Positions 28,600 to 37,597 are shown, numbered from the stretch's first letter. The stretch: DNA of 64,000 bases from Desulfosporosinus orientis DSM 765 (GCF_000235605.1 NC_016584.1:5705151-5769150), one strand, 5' to 3'. The notes: a model not told the origin generated them from the letters alone. A program made the numbers and translations.

Positions 28600-28736
28600 T
28601 GTGTCCACCTTTCTCAATCCATATATTCCATTAATTCTAACATCCCTGAGATGCGACTGCAACCAAGCTAAGGGATTTGTCCATGGGATACTTTGTTATG
28701 TATGAACTTGCAGCATGGGGGTCTGAGTAGTATTAG

Positions 28737-28760
28737 AAAGGCCCGCATATGCGGGCCTTT
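28737..28760. terminator. Intrinsic terminator after hpf
   Basis: A perfect 24-base inverted repeat with a GGCCCGC/GCGGGCC core, about 56 bases beyond the hpf stop on the minus strand. It is followed by TTTCTAAT. Confidence 0.8.
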
Positions 28761-28815
28761 CCTGTCTATTGAAAAATCTGTTCGAGTATACCACGCGATT
28801 TACTCGATATCTGAA

Positions 28816-29346
28816 TTAACTCTGAGGTTGCAGCAAACCATAATCCCCGTTGTTGCGGACGTAGACTACGTTCATTTCCTGACTCTCAGCATTTGTAAAC
28901 ACAAAGAAGGAATGGCCGATTAAATTCATCTGCATAATAGCTTCTTGCACAGACATCGGCTTTGCTGAGAATTTTTTATTTCTGACAATTTCCTCACGCA
29001 GTTCCTCATGACCCTCTGCCGGCTGTTTAGGATCATGATCCTTCAGGACCTTGGAACGCATCCGCTTATTAATGCGCGTCCGATACTTATCAATTTGGCG
29101 TTCTAATTTCTCAACAACCATATCAATGGACGAATACATATCTTCGGTCTCTTCTTCGCCTCGTAATATGATACCATTAAGTGGAGCGGTAACCTCTACC
29201 CTATGCCGGTCACGCTCAACAAGCAATGTTACTTGAACATCCATAAACTCATCTGAGTATTTAGCGAGTTTACCCACACGTTTCATAACGTACTCTTTAA
29301 GGGCGTCAGTAAGTTCAATATGTTTTCCTCGAATGTTAATGTTCAT
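28816..29346 (-). CDS. hpf: Ribosome hibernation-promoting factor, long form
   Basis: The 176-residue protein has the HPF/YfiA N-terminal domain (about 1-100; starts MNINIRGKHIELTDALKEYV) and the C-terminal dimerisation domain (about 118-176; KPMSVQEAIMQMNLIGHSFFVFTNAES) of long HPFs. Long HPF dimerises 70S ribosomes into 100S particles in stationary phase. A SigH-like promoter (29382-29406) precedes it, which fits its known SigH/SigB control in Bacillus. The ATG has an AAAGGGGG leader. Confidence 0.95.
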   Translation of the reverse strand: MNINIRGKHIELTDALKEYVMKRVGKLAKYSDEFMDVQVTLLVERDRHRVEVTAPLNGIILRGEEETEDMYSSIDMVVEKLERQIDKYRTRINKRMRSKVLKDHDPKQPAEGHEELREEIVRNKKFSAKPMSVQEAIMQMNLIGHSFFVFTNAESQEMNVVYVRNNGDYGLLQPQS

Positions 29347-29381
29347 TAATTCAACCCCCTTTATGCTGGTATATAAGTAAT

Positions 29382-29406
29382 ATTCCCGATTTAGATAAAA
29401 AATCCT
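29382..29406 (-). promoter_or_regulatory. Putative SigH promoter of hpf
   Basis: On the minus strand AGGATTT is followed by 14 bases and then GAAT, the arrangement of the Bacillus spoVG SigH promoter, including the same spacing. It lies 36 bases upstream of the hpf start codon. Confidence 0.55.
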
Positions 29407-29460
29407 GCTAAATATTAAGATTAATACAGGAATCTCAATATTTTTGCTGCTAAACCTCCA

Positions 29461-29498
29461 AAGAGAGAATCGATGCCTTACACAAACGATTCTCTCTT
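29461..29498. terminator. Terminator-like hairpin after csp
   Basis: AAGAGAGAATCG (29461-29472) pairs with CGATTCTCTCTT (29487-29498), a 12-bp perfect stem, 23 bases past the csp stop on the minus strand. Confidence 0.7.
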
Positions 29499-29521
29499 AG
29501 TCAATTCCATGATTTTTTACA

Positions 29522-29719
29522 TTAACGGACCATTACATTAGAAGCCTGTTCTCCTCTGGGGCCTTGTATAACATCAAATTCAACATTCTGACCCTCTTCG
29601 AGAGTCCTGAACCCTTCCCCAATGACGGATTGGAAATGTACAAAAATATCTTTCCCATTTTCCTGTTCAATAAAACCATAACCTTTTTGTTTACTGAACC
29701 ATTTGACTTTTCCTACCAC
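29522..29719 (-). CDS. Cold-shock protein (CspA family)
   Basis: The 65-residue protein is a single cold-shock domain with RNP1 (KGYGFI) and RNP2 (DIFVHF) RNA-binding motifs. It acts as an RNA chaperone in the cytoplasm. The start is GTG with GGAGG about 10 bases upstream. About 110 bases of leader precede it, a usual place for temperature-sensitive RNA structure, although no definite cold-box was recognised. Confidence 0.95.
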   Translation of the reverse strand: MVGKVKWFSKQKGYGFIEQENGKDIFVHFQSVIGEGFRTLEEGQNVEFDVIQGPRGEQASNVMVR

Positions 29720-29848
29720 TTAAAAAAAACCTCCTTGAATTGTCAAAGCCCAAAGCATACGGCTTCTGCTATGACTAATACTATGGAGGATACCCAAGAT
29801 CTAGCAACTTTAAACCTATAATTAACGACAATTGCTTTGCAAATTTAA

Positions 29849-29885
29849 AACGCGCTCCCAAGACCCAATAGGCCAAGAGCGCGTT
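29849..29885. terminator. Terminator after glnQ
   Basis: AACGCGCTC (29849-29857) and GAGCGCGTT (29877-29885) form a 9-bp GC-rich stem. On the minus strand it is followed by TTAAATTT. It sits 8 bases past the glnQ stop. Confidence 0.75.
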
Positions 29886-29892
29886 GGAAACT

Positions 29893-30612
29893 TTATAATA
29901 TTTTGCTTAAGAACGACTGGGTTCTCGGATTCTTTGGATTCGCGAAAACCTCGTTAGGTTCTCCCTCTTCCATAATGATACCCTCATCCATAAAAATTAC
30001 TCGATCACCGACTTCACGAGCAAATCCCATTTCGTGAGTCACAACCACCATAGTCATACCTTCCCGAGCTAAATCTTTCATAACGGCCAAAACCTCTCCT
30101 ACCATTTCCGGATCAAGGGCCGAGGTGGCCTCGTCAAAAAGCATAACTTTCGGCTTCATAGCCAGGGCACGAGCGATGGCAACCCGCTGCTGCTGTCCGC
30201 CGGAAAGCCGGTCAGGGTATTCATCGGCTTTATCATCTAACCCTACTTTAGCTAAAAGTTCTAAGCCGATTTTACGTGCTTCCTCTTTATTGGTTTTGCG
30301 GACAACCTCCGGAGCCAGCACGATATTCTCGATAGCCGTCATGTGGGGAAAAAGATTAAAACGCTGGAAAACCATGCCCACTTCTCGCCGGATAGCATTC
30401 ACATTAACATCGGAGTTAAGGGGAATTCCGTCAATAGTGATCTCTCCTCTGGTGGGCTCTTCTAATTTATTTAGACAGCGCAGAAAAGTACTCTTCCCTG
30501 ATCCGCTTGGTCCGATAACAACCACGACTTCTTTTTCACGAATATGACAGTCAATGCCTTTAAGAACTTCAAGTTCGCCAAAATATTTATGCAAATTCTT
30601 AACGTATATCAT
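29893..30612 (-). CDS. glnQ: Polar amino-acid ABC transporter ATPase
   Basis: The 239-residue ATPase has Walker [11 protein letters not shown]-loop [13 protein letters not shown], signature LSGGQQQR and Walker [15 protein letters not shown]. It is closest in pattern to GlnQ/HisP-type ATPases that power glutamine or other polar amino-acid uptake. It overlaps the permease gene by 14 bases and ends at a terminator. The exact amino acid is not deducible; the symbol reflects family rather than proven substrate. Confidence 0.9.
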   Translation of the reverse strand: MIYVKNLHKYFGELEVLKGIDCHIREKEVVVVIGPSGSGKSTFLRCLNKLEEPTRGEITIDGIPLNSDVNVNAIRREVGMVFQRFNLFPHMTAIENIVLAPEVVRKTNKEEARKIGLELLAKVGLDDKADEYPDRLSGGQQQRVAIARALAMKPKVMLFDEATSALDPEMVGEVLAVMKDLAREGMTMVVVTHEMGFAREVGDRVIFMDEGIIMEEGEPNEVFANPKNPRTQSFLSKIL

Positions 30613-31270
30613 TCTTGCCTAACCTCCTCTCCATATAGGCCACCCAGCGGGCAATTAACTGAGTCATTACCAGATAATACAAAGCAACGGCCAGGTACAT
30701 AGGCAGAGGTTGGTAAGTTCGCCCAACAATAATTTTTCCGGTATAAAAAAGTTCTTGAATCGCAATGATGGACAACAGTGAAGAGTCTTTAAGCAAAGCA
30801 ATAAACTCGTTGCCTAAAGGAGGAATCGTTCGCTTAAAGGCCTGGGGAAGAATAACATAGCGCAGGGCCTGAGCTTGTGTCATCCCTAAAGAGCGGGCGG
30901 CTTCAGTCTGCCCCCGGTCTATGGACTGAATGCCGGCTCTGAATATTTCTGCAATGTAGGCGCCTGAGTTAAGGCCCATCGCCAATATACCTGCTGTATA
31001 TTGATAGTTGTCCGGCATCGTCTGCCAGCGGAGAAGCATGGGAATTCCAAAATACACCAAGAAAATTTGTACTAATAAGGGTGTTCCTCTAAAGAAATCA
31101 ATATAAGCAGTCGCCCCTGCTCGAATAACATTTCTCTTGGAGAGCCGGGCCAAAGCCATAAACAGACCAATTACAACCCCTATCGCAACCGCACCAGCCG
31201 TTAATTCTAAAGTTAACAGTGCCCCTTTGGCCAGAATAGGCATATTATCAATAACGACATGCCAGTTCAT
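30599..31270 (-). CDS. glnP: Polar amino-acid ABC transporter permease
   Basis: The 223-residue membrane protein has about five helices and the HisM/GlnP permease EAA loop ([25 protein letters not shown] is the region; key residues EAARSLG and ILPQA). The N-terminal [17 protein letters not shown] is characteristic of polar amino-acid permeases. It precedes and overlaps glnQ and is separated from the binding-protein gene by 417 bases containing a hairpin. Confidence 0.92.
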   Translation of the reverse strand: MNWHVVIDNMPILAKGALLTLELTAGAVAIGVVIGLFMALARLSKRNVIRAGATAYIDFFRGTPLLVQIFLVYFGIPMLLRWQTMPDNYQYTAGILAMGLNSGAYIAEIFRAGIQSIDRGQTEAARSLGMTQAQALRYVILPQAFKRTIPPLGNEFIALLKDSSLLSIIAIQELFYTGKIIVGRTYQPLPMYLAVALYYLVMTQLIARWVAYMERRLGKNDIR

Positions 31271-31625
31271 CCACTATTATCCCCCTGTCTTTCAATCGAT
31301 CTTAAGAATAGTTTTAAAATAAATCTAGAATTAGTCCATAAAATTATATAGTTTGACGCAAGTTTTTACAAGCAAAACAGATGCAATAACAGTTTATACT
31401 AAATAGGACAATATCTCTATGTTAATTATTGGAGGGCTTATCCACTCTCCATAAACACAATTTCCCATTTAAGTTTATGTTACCTCTCCTAAAAACAAAA
31501 AAGGTTCTGCGCAAGATTACAGAATAGAAGTAAGAGTAAGAAAATTCGGCAGTGCCTAGCTTCCAAAAGCAGGCTGTTAACCATGTTAAGTTTACGCCCT
31601 AGTCAGGGCTCGACCTTGAATAGTA
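31271..31625. other. Gap between glnH and glnP, no gene seen
   Basis: The gap has no credible open frame. It is AT-rich in its first part. Around 31545-31620 it contains CATGTTAAG and GCCCTAGTCAGGGCTCGA blocks faintly resembling the dispersed repeat at 49.9 kb (CATGTTTAAGG, GCCCGCTAGGGCATGTTCGA). That resemblance is weak and may be chance. Confidence 0.35.
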
Positions 31626-31657
31626 AAGGAAGGCACTAGGTTTTCAGTGCCTTCCTT
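31626..31657. terminator. Hairpin between glnH and glnP
   Basis: AAGGAAGGCACT (31626-31637) pairs with AGTGCCTTCCTT (31646-31657), 12 bp with an 8-base loop, about 31 bases past the glnH stop on the minus strand. A partial terminator here would give more binding protein than membrane components. Confidence 0.75.
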
Positions 31658-31687
31658 AAGTTGAACAAAAAGCGTATTTAGACGACC

Positions 31688-32485
31688 TTAGAACTTAGGT
31701 GCATCCTCTTTGAACCATTTCTTGTAAATCTCATTGTATTTGCCACTATCCATAAGTTTTTTCAAGGATGCATTGATTTTGTCCACTAATTCTGTGTTGC
31801 CAAGTTTTGTGGCAATTCCATAATATTCTTCACCGGAGTCTGCGTTAACAGATTCAATTGCAGCAGTAGGATTTTGAGCCTGGAACCAAAGAACAACTGG
31901 AGAATCGGCAACAACAGCATCTACGCCACCGGTTAATAAAGCATTCATGGCATCCGGTGTAGTATCATACTTATTTGTTTCCATTCCTTTTTCTTCCACA
32001 GCATATTGACCGGTTGTGTTAAGCTGGACGCCAATTTTCTTACCCTTTAAATCATCCAATGATTTAATGTTAGAGCCCTTTTTGCTGGCAATATATTGAC
32101 CGCTTAAGAAATACTTATCACTAAAGGTGACACTTTTGGCGCGATCGTCTGTGATTGTCATAGCAGAAATAACCGCATCATATTTACCTGCTTGTAATGC
32201 CGGAATTAGACCATCGAAGGCACATGTCTCGATATTCATTTTATAACCCATATCGTCAGCAATGGCTTGAATAAGTTCAACATCAAAGCCCGTTGGCTTT
32301 TGGTTTTCGTCCATAAATTCGAAAGGTGCATAAGCAATATCGGAGCCTACTCTGAGAACTTTTTCAGTTGAATCAGAACCCGAGGATGACGGTGCCGGCG
32401 AACTGTTGCTGCCGCACCCAGCAAGTGCCAAGAGACTTAAGCTAAGTAACCCTGTTAAAACAAAGCGAAATTTTGATTTGAACAT
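31688..32485 (-). CDS. glnH: Polar amino-acid-binding lipoprotein
   Basis: From ATG 32485 (site GAGAGGGG), the 265-residue product has a lipoprotein signal (LLALAGCGSN) and a family 3 solute-binding domain: VLRVGSDIAYAPFEF, GFDVELIQAIADDMG, DGLIPALQAGKYDAVISAMTIT. It delivers a polar amino acid such as glutamine to the downstream permease and ATPase. The in-frame ATG 15 codons upstream would spoil the signal peptide and lacks a ribosome site. Confidence 0.92.
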   Translation of the reverse strand: MFKSKFRFVLTGLLSLSLLALAGCGSNSSPAPSSSGSDSTEKVLRVGSDIAYAPFEFMDENQKPTGFDVELIQAIADDMGYKMNIETCAFDGLIPALQAGKYDAVISAMTITDDRAKSVTFSDKYFLSGQYIASKKGSNIKSLDDLKGKKIGVQLNTTGQYAVEEKGMETNKYDTTPDAMNALLTGGVDAVVADSPVVLWFQAQNPTAAIESVNADSGEEYYGIATKLGNTELVDKINASLKKLMDSGKYNEIYKKWFKEDAPKF

Positions 32486-32655
32486 ATTTTTTCCCCTCTC
32501 TATTTTGGATGTTCGGCAAACCCTTTTCAAACTTTAGTGTATGCATAGCTCATCCTTCTTGCTTACGATTATACTTTTATGCGAATAATTATACAACACT
32601 TTTTTTCTTTAATGTTTGAGTGCCATTTTAAATTATCCTAAGCCAGGTTCTTATT

Positions 32656-34227
32656 TCAACCTTTCACCACATCTCTTAAGAAACACACCCCTGTGGGATG
32701 AATACTGAACCCGCTGATTCTCTTGTTGGCTGCGGTAATATTCATGGAAGTGCTGATGAACAGCCACGGAGCATCTTTAACCAAAATTTGCTGGGCTGAA
32801 GAATAATCCTTGATTCTCTCCTGGATATTTGAGGTTTGCTGGGCCTTTTCCAATAATTCATCATAATTGGGATTTTTATACTTTGAATAATTTAAGCTTG
32901 TAATTTGGCTTGAATGAAGTAATACATATAAGAAATTATCCGGGTCCCCATTATCTCCTGTCCATCCATATAAATACGCGTCACCTTGCCCATCTTGCAG
33001 ATTTTGTTTGTATTCTTTCCAAGGAGCAGACGTAATGTTAACCGTTATGCCAACCTCTTTCATATATCCCTGAATAGCAACAGCTAAATTATCTCCTCCG
33101 ATGGTATTGTAGGGACGGGAATCGGAATAGGTAATGAGGTCAAAGCTCAGATTATCGTCATAACCGGCTTCCCGTAAAAGTTCCTTTGCTTTAGCAGGAT
33201 CATAAGGATAAGGTTGAATCGTTTTATCATATCCCAAAAGGCTGGGGGGCAATGGGCCATTTGCCACTAGAGCATTTCCTTGATAAAGGGCCTTGACCAA
33301 TTCTTTACGATTAATGGCCATTGAGATGGCTTGTCGTACTTTGGGGTCATTAAAGGGTTTACGATCGGTACGCATCCCCATGTAACTAATGTTCATACCT
33401 GGGGAGAGGCTGACATTAAGATGTTCATCTCCTTTGAGGCGTTCGACATCCTCGGGGGCAACGCCATCAATAATGTCAACATCACCTGCGATAAGTTTAT
33501 CGGCACGCAGGGATTTTTCTTTGATCACTTCAAAAACCAGTTTATCGATGTTAGGCTTGCCGCCCCAGTAATCCGGGTTGGCTTTTAAGGTAATCTTAGC
33601 ATCTTTCTCCCAGCTCTCAAAAATATAGGGGCCTGTCCCAACCGGATGTGCTCCAAAATCTTTACCCATCTTTTTAATGGCTTCAGGAGAACCTATGGGA
33701 ACACTGAAGGGCATGGCCAGGTTCAGTAAGAACGGTGAATAGGGCGTCTTCAAGATAAATTTCACGGTGTAATCATCCACTGCAACAACTTTATCCACCA
33801 TACCCAGGGTAAAGCTTGAATAAGGCATCTCTTCGGTTCGATTGGGCGGCAGCTGACGATCCATATTGAATTTCACTGCCTCGGCATTAAAGGGCGTTCC
33901 ATCATGAAATTTAACCCCTTGGCGAAGTTTGAATGTCCATTCCTTTCCATCCTCAGAGGTACTCCACTCCGTGGCAAGAGCCGGCTCCACTTCAGTAGAC
34001 CCCTCTTTATACCGAACCAAAGTGTCGAATACGTTAGCCACAACTTTAGCTGATTCTATATCCTCAATAAGTACCGGATCTAAACTAATAGAATCCGCTC
34101 CCCGTGCAAAGATGACCGTATCTTCCGGTGTCTGGCTTCTTCCGGCAGGGATAATTCCGCCGCAGCCCATAAGCAATGAGCTCACGAGAAAAAGGGAGGT
34201 AAGAACACTTGCCATTTTTCTCCACAT
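32656..34227 (-). CDS. Oligopeptide/dipeptide-binding lipoprotein (family 5)
   Basis: The 523-residue product has a lipobox (SSLLMGCGG) and a family 5 binding-protein fold: DSISLDPVLIEDIESAKVVANVFDTLV, WTFKLRQGVKFHDGTPFNAEAVKF and the signature region ADKLIAGDVD. Members deliver peptides, nickel chelates or opines to ABC importers. No permease or ATPase genes are adjacent, so it is an orphan here and may use a transporter encoded elsewhere. The ATG follows AAGGAGGAGAAATAGATT. Confidence 0.9.
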   Translation of the reverse strand: MWRKMASVLTSLFLVSSLLMGCGGIIPAGRSQTPEDTVIFARGADSISLDPVLIEDIESAKVVANVFDTLVRYKEGSTEVEPALATEWSTSEDGKEWTFKLRQGVKFHDGTPFNAEAVKFNMDRQLPPNRTEEMPYSSFTLGMVDKVVAVDDYTVKFILKTPYSPFLLNLAMPFSVPIGSPEAIKKMGKDFGAHPVGTGPYIFESWEKDAKITLKANPDYWGGKPNIDKLVFEVIKEKSLRADKLIAGDVDIIDGVAPEDVERLKGDEHLNVSLSPGMNISYMGMRTDRKPFNDPKVRQAISMAINRKELVKALYQGNALVANGPLPPSLLGYDKTIQPYPYDPAKAKELLREAGYDDNLSFDLITYSDSRPYNTIGGDNLAVAIQGYMKEVGITVNITSAPWKEYKQNLQDGQGDAYLYGWTGDNGDPDNFLYVLLHSSQITSLNYSKYKNPNYDELLEKAQQTSNIQERIKDYSSAQQILVKDAPWLFISTSMNITAANKRISGFSIHPTGVCFLRDVVKG

Positions 34228-34630
34228 AATCTATTTCTCCTCCTTAACTTGCCTTTTTGGGGATAATCCATTATGCCTTCGCTAAACTTTGGTCAATTCC
34301 TTCTTGTGGGCGGTATTTTAAATGCAATCTTTAGAATAGGTGACTGACGCCAAAGATCCTGTCTTTGTGGGCTTTTCAAGGAAAATATTAAAGTTATACC
34401 CTGCAGTTACACACAGGAGCATGTGGATTATGTGGATAAGCATCTTAATTTCCTGTTTTTTTCGCTCCTGACTTGTGGATAACTATGTTGATAGACCAAA
34501 AGTTCCTCCAGCTTCCTTTAAACTCCACCTCGCGCAGGATGCTCCTGCTCTTGGTTATGTCCTTGCCACTACCAACCTGTACTCGGGACTTTCGCCCGTT
34601 AGACTTTGCCCATGCCGGGCACACATAAAA
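34228..34630. other. Intergenic region with DnaA-box-like cluster and possible repeat relic
   Basis: About 400 bases without a credible gene. The right-hand part (about 34500-34625) is GC-richer and has the look of a decayed repeat (TCGGGACTTTCGCCC, GCCCATGCCGGGCACAC). A 70-codon minus-strand frame here (34445-34657) has no domain and was not called. The DnaA-like boxes at 34407-34482 lie upstream of the peptide-binding gene on its strand. Confidence 0.5.
34407..34482. promoter_or_regulatory. Cluster of DnaA-box-like 9-mers
   Basis: Two exact DnaA boxes (TGTGGATAA, complement of TTATCCACA) lie at 34431-34439 and 34474-34482. A one-mismatch copy (TGTGGATTA) abuts the first at 34422-34430, and another one-mismatch copy lies in opposite orientation (TTACACACA, 34407-34415). 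Four sites in 76 bases suggest DnaA binding, either regulatory or titrating. Confidence 0.55.
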
Positions 34631-34662
34631 AAGCATTGGCTGACTATTGTCTGCCAATGCTT
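34631..34662. terminator. Terminator after the zinc-ribbon gene
   Basis: AAGCATTGGC (34631-34640) pairs with GCCAATGCTT (34653-34662). On the minus strand it is followed by TTTTTATG. It lies 39 bases beyond the gene's stop. Confidence 0.85.
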
Positions 34663-34700
34663 AGCAAATATCGTTAATTTAATTCAAATAATTATTTGAA

Positions 34701-35003
34701 TTAGTATTGATCGCGAGCTGGACGGTGGTGCTGATAGCACTCACGGCAGTATACAGGACGATCGGAAGTAGGTTGGAAAGGAACTTGGGTTTCTACTCCG
34801 CAGTCCGCACAAATGACCGTAAACATTTCACGGGATCTTCCTTCTTGGGAATTACGATTTGCCTTGCGAATGTTGCGGCACTCGCGGCAACGCTGAGGTT
34901 CGTTTTCGAAACCTTTTTCAGCATAAAATTCTTGTTCTCCCGCTGTGAAAATAAAAGTCACTCCGCAGTCTTTACACACTAGATCTTTGTCTTCAAAGGC
35001 CAT
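34701..35003 (-). CDS. Small zinc-ribbon protein
   Basis: The 100-residue protein has four CxxC pairs (C10/C13, C39/C42, C65/C68, C86/C89), enough for two zinc-ribbon modules. The first half shows KDCGVTFIFTAGEQEFYAEKGF, seen in short zinc-binding proteins of Clostridia. The function is not known; DNA or RNA binding is possible. It is a single-gene unit with its own ribosome site (AAGGGGAATATCTTTC) and terminator. Confidence 0.8.
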   Translation of the reverse strand: MAFEDKDLVCKDCGVTFIFTAGEQEFYAEKGFENEPQRCRECRNIRKANRNSQEGRSREMFTVICADCGVETQVPFQPTSDRPVYCRECYQHHRPARDQY

Positions 35004-35094
35004 GAAAGATATTCCCCTTACGTAAAAAAATGTAATAGGCTGTGCCCATCCACTTGTAATTATAACTCTAAATACTCAAAGGCACAAGTATTTT

Positions 35095-35823
35095 TTATAG
35101 CCCCTGGGGTTCCAGACCAGCTGCCAAGCACAAACCATAAATAGCTTTCACGCCGCTTCTCCGCAGAACTTCGGCCACCGCTTCCATGGTGGCCCCCGTT
35201 GTGACAACATCATCTACCAGCCAGATACTTCGCCCTTGCAAACTGTCTCCTTGTCTAACTATAAAGGCATTTTGCAAATTATGCAAGCGTTCCTGGCGTG
35301 AGAGCTGGGCTTGGGATGATCTTTCCTCGATCCGCTCTACTCCTGATAACATGGGCATTCCTAGTTCCCAGCTCAAGGCTGAGGCAATAACTTCAGCCTG
35401 ATTAAAGCCTCTAACCGCCAAACGCTTAGGGTGCATGGGAACGGCAACAATTCCATCGACGGGGGGCAGCTGACGTATCGCCCACTCAGAAAGCGGCCGT
35501 GAAATGGCGCCGATTTGCCGTGGCTGGGCATTAAATTTAATGGCCCGGATAAAGTCTTTTAATCCTCCGGCATAATGCCCCCAAGCGGTAATTTGATCAA
35601 GTTGAGCGGGACCTTTGCCTTCGGAACAATCCAGACAGTGCAATTTATCTTCCTGAATGAGTTTTCCGCAGCCTTGACAGCGCCTTAGTTCCGAACGCAA
35701 ATAATTGGTCTGACAAGCAAGACAAATCGGGCCCTGTTTATCTCCACAGAAAACACAATTGTTTTCAGCATCATACCAAAGTCCCCGAGCAAACTTGGCC
35801 GTTTCTCTCCACAACCTCAACAA
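35095..35823 (-). CDS. comFC: ComF family phosphoribosyltransferase-like protein
   Basis: The 242-residue protein has an N-terminal zinc motif (CVFCG...CLAC and CQGCGKL...CLDC) and a type I phosphoribosyltransferase core with PRPP loop VDDVVTTGATM. ComFC works with the ComFA helicase in uptake of single-stranded DNA during transformation. The TTG start has GAAGGTAAC upstream. It lies 5 bases after comFA in the same direction, so the two are co-transcribed. Confidence 0.92.
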   Translation of the reverse strand: MLRLWRETAKFARGLWYDAENNCVFCGDKQGPICLACQTNYLRSELRRCQGCGKLIQEDKLHCLDCSEGKGPAQLDQITAWGHYAGGLKDFIRAIKFNAQPRQIGAISRPLSEWAIRQLPPVDGIVAVPMHPKRLAVRGFNQAEVIASALSWELGMPMLSGVERIEERSSQAQLSRQERLHNLQNAFIVRQGDSLQGRSIWLVDDVVTTGATMEAVAEVLRRSGVKAIYGLCLAAGLEPQGL

Positions 35824-35828
35824 AACAG

Positions 35829-37553
35829 TTACCTTCTTTCCCCATTGTCTATAAGCCCTAACTTAAAGGCTTGCCTGTTCTGCTCTTCAATCCATTCCAC
35901 TGCCCTCTTCATAGCCTTTGTTCTCTCCTGAGCAATAAATAAGACCTTCCCCCCAGGGCTTTCTAAGGTTCGCCCTACTCTTCCTGCCATTTGCACTAAC
36001 GCACGCTCATCAAAAACAGGGTGATCTGCCCCCAAAACGGCCACTTGGATCCCCGGCAAAGTAATCCCTCTCTCTAGGATTGTGGTACTGACAAAAATAT
36101 CATAGCTGCCCTGCTGCAATTCCTTTATTTTTTTGCCCCGCTCAGGGTCGGCACTGTAGCTGCCATTGATGCACCAGCGGGGATGCCTCTGTTCAAGACA
36201 TTTGACCCAGGGCGCCACCCAGGAAATCTTTGGCACGAATACAAGCACAGGACCCTCTGCTCTTAATAATTCCAGTTGTTTGCCCCACTGATCCATACTC
36301 CCCGCCGAAGCTTCCAAGAATTTTCCGGACCTTACCCAAACCGGCGCCGGCAAAGGGTTGCGATGATGCCTGGAAGGGAGTCGAATCAAGAGGACTTCCC
36401 CGTTTTCTGCAGCTTTTAAACGTTCAGGTGTTGGCGTGGCCGTCAAATAGAGGAGCTTCCCGCCCTCACTTAAAGCTTGTTTCAACCCCCATTCCAGCGT
36501 TCTGCTGCCATGATAAGGAAAGGCATCAATTTCATCCATAAAGATAACATCAAAAGAACGCCAAAATCTCAAGACCTGATGAGTTGTCGCCAGGACCAAT
36601 CCTCCGGCTTGAAGTTTATTCGTGATCATTCCTGTCAGTATTTGAATGGGATAACTCGGGAAATCCTTTCGAAACCTAGGTTCAATATCATGGATAACAT
36701 CCTGACGAGGGGCTGCAAACAGCACAGATTTTCCCTGCTTCAGGGCCCAAGCCGCCGCTGGAAAACAAACTTCTGTTTTTCCGGCGCCGCAGGCTGCCCA
36801 GAGAAGAGCTTCCGACCGTGAATGCTTCACAAATTCTAAGACTTCATCACTTGCCTTACGTTGTGCCTCTGTTAAGCTCCAATGAGGCTGAAATATAACC
36901 TTCGCCGGACGATTTAAAAGCCTTCGTTTATCTCTATAAAGCACATCTAAAGAAGTACTTGAACCCATGCTTATACAGCCGCGGCAGGTTAGTGCCCTGC
37001 CATAGATGCTGGGCCACTCTTCTAAATCCTTTTCCCCACAACGCTGACACTGCCATTTTCCTTTGACCTGTTTTACAGAAGGAACCCATTCAGCCCAGCC
37101 TCCCCGAACATTTTGCTGGGCAAATTGGCTTATGATATCCCCTTTAACTCCCAGATCTCTGGCAAGCCTTTGCAAATCCCCTGATGAAAGCTGCTTTCCC
37201 CGAACAATTTGATTAAAATCAAAACAGGCCACCCTTTCTTTTTGGGCTTGTCCCTCTACGCCAGGATAAAACCTCCTTTCACCGGAAACATCTTCCCAAG
37301 CAAAATCCTTACTATCCCCCAATAACCTTTTGAGAGCTTTTAGAATCTGTTTCTTTGTCAATTCCGGATTCTTTTTCTGACCCCAAGGATGGAGAGGGGG
37401 TTTCTTTGGCAGCGTCTCTGAAACAGTCTGAATAACGGCCAGGGGGAGAGGCTCACTTAGGCAGTGGATAACTTTAGAATCTAAGGTGACTCCCGCCTGG
37501 AACGGAATAAAACCAACCTCGCAATCCTTGTTCAGCGTCAGAATAAAGAGCAT
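35829..37553 (-). CDS. comFA: Competence helicase ComFA
   Basis: From ATG 37553 (MLFILTLNKDCEVGF, site GAGAGGG), the protein is about 574 residues. It has a four-cysteine zinc motif (CQRCG...CRGC), Walker A AACGAGKTE, a DEAD-type box IFMDEIDAFP, SAT-like TATPTPERL, and the C-terminal helicase domain with QMAGRVGRT. ComFA is the ATPase that pulls incoming DNA across the membrane. An upstream ATG at 37601 overlaps the preceding gene by 4 bases, but its ribosome site is too close. Natural transformation is not established in this group, so comFA/comFC may serve another DNA process. Confidence 0.9.
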   Translation of the reverse strand: MLFILTLNKDCEVGFIPFQAGVTLDSKVIHCLSEPLPLAVIQTVSETLPKKPPLHPWGQKKNPELTKKQILKALKRLLGDSKDFAWEDVSGERRFYPGVEGQAQKERVACFDFNQIVRGKQLSSGDLQRLARDLGVKGDIISQFAQQNVRGGWAEWVPSVKQVKGKWQCQRCGEKDLEEWPSIYGRALTCRGCISMGSSTSLDVLYRDKRRLLNRPAKVIFQPHWSLTEAQRKASDEVLEFVKHSRSEALLWAACGAGKTEVCFPAAAWALKQGKSVLFAAPRQDVIHDIEPRFRKDFPSYPIQILTGMITNKLQAGGLVLATTHQVLRFWRSFDVIFMDEIDAFPYHGSRTLEWGLKQALSEGGKLLYLTATPTPERLKAAENGEVLLIRLPSRHHRNPLPAPVWVRSGKFLEASAGSMDQWGKQLELLRAEGPVLVFVPKISWVAPWVKCLEQRHPRWCINGSYSADPERGKKIKELQQGSYDIFVSTTILERGITLPGIQVAVLGADHPVFDERALVQMAGRVGRTLESPGGKVLFIAQERTKAMKRAVEWIEEQNRQAFKLGLIDNGERR

Positions 37554-37597
37554 AGCAATCCCTCTCTTATCAAAACCCCTGGGGCGGTTTATTGATA

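Noticed and set aside
34445-34657. 70-codon minus-strand open frame in the gap after the zinc-ribbon gene
   Set aside because: It crosses the zinc-ribbon terminator, a DnaA-like box and the repeat-like stretch and encodes nothing recognisable.
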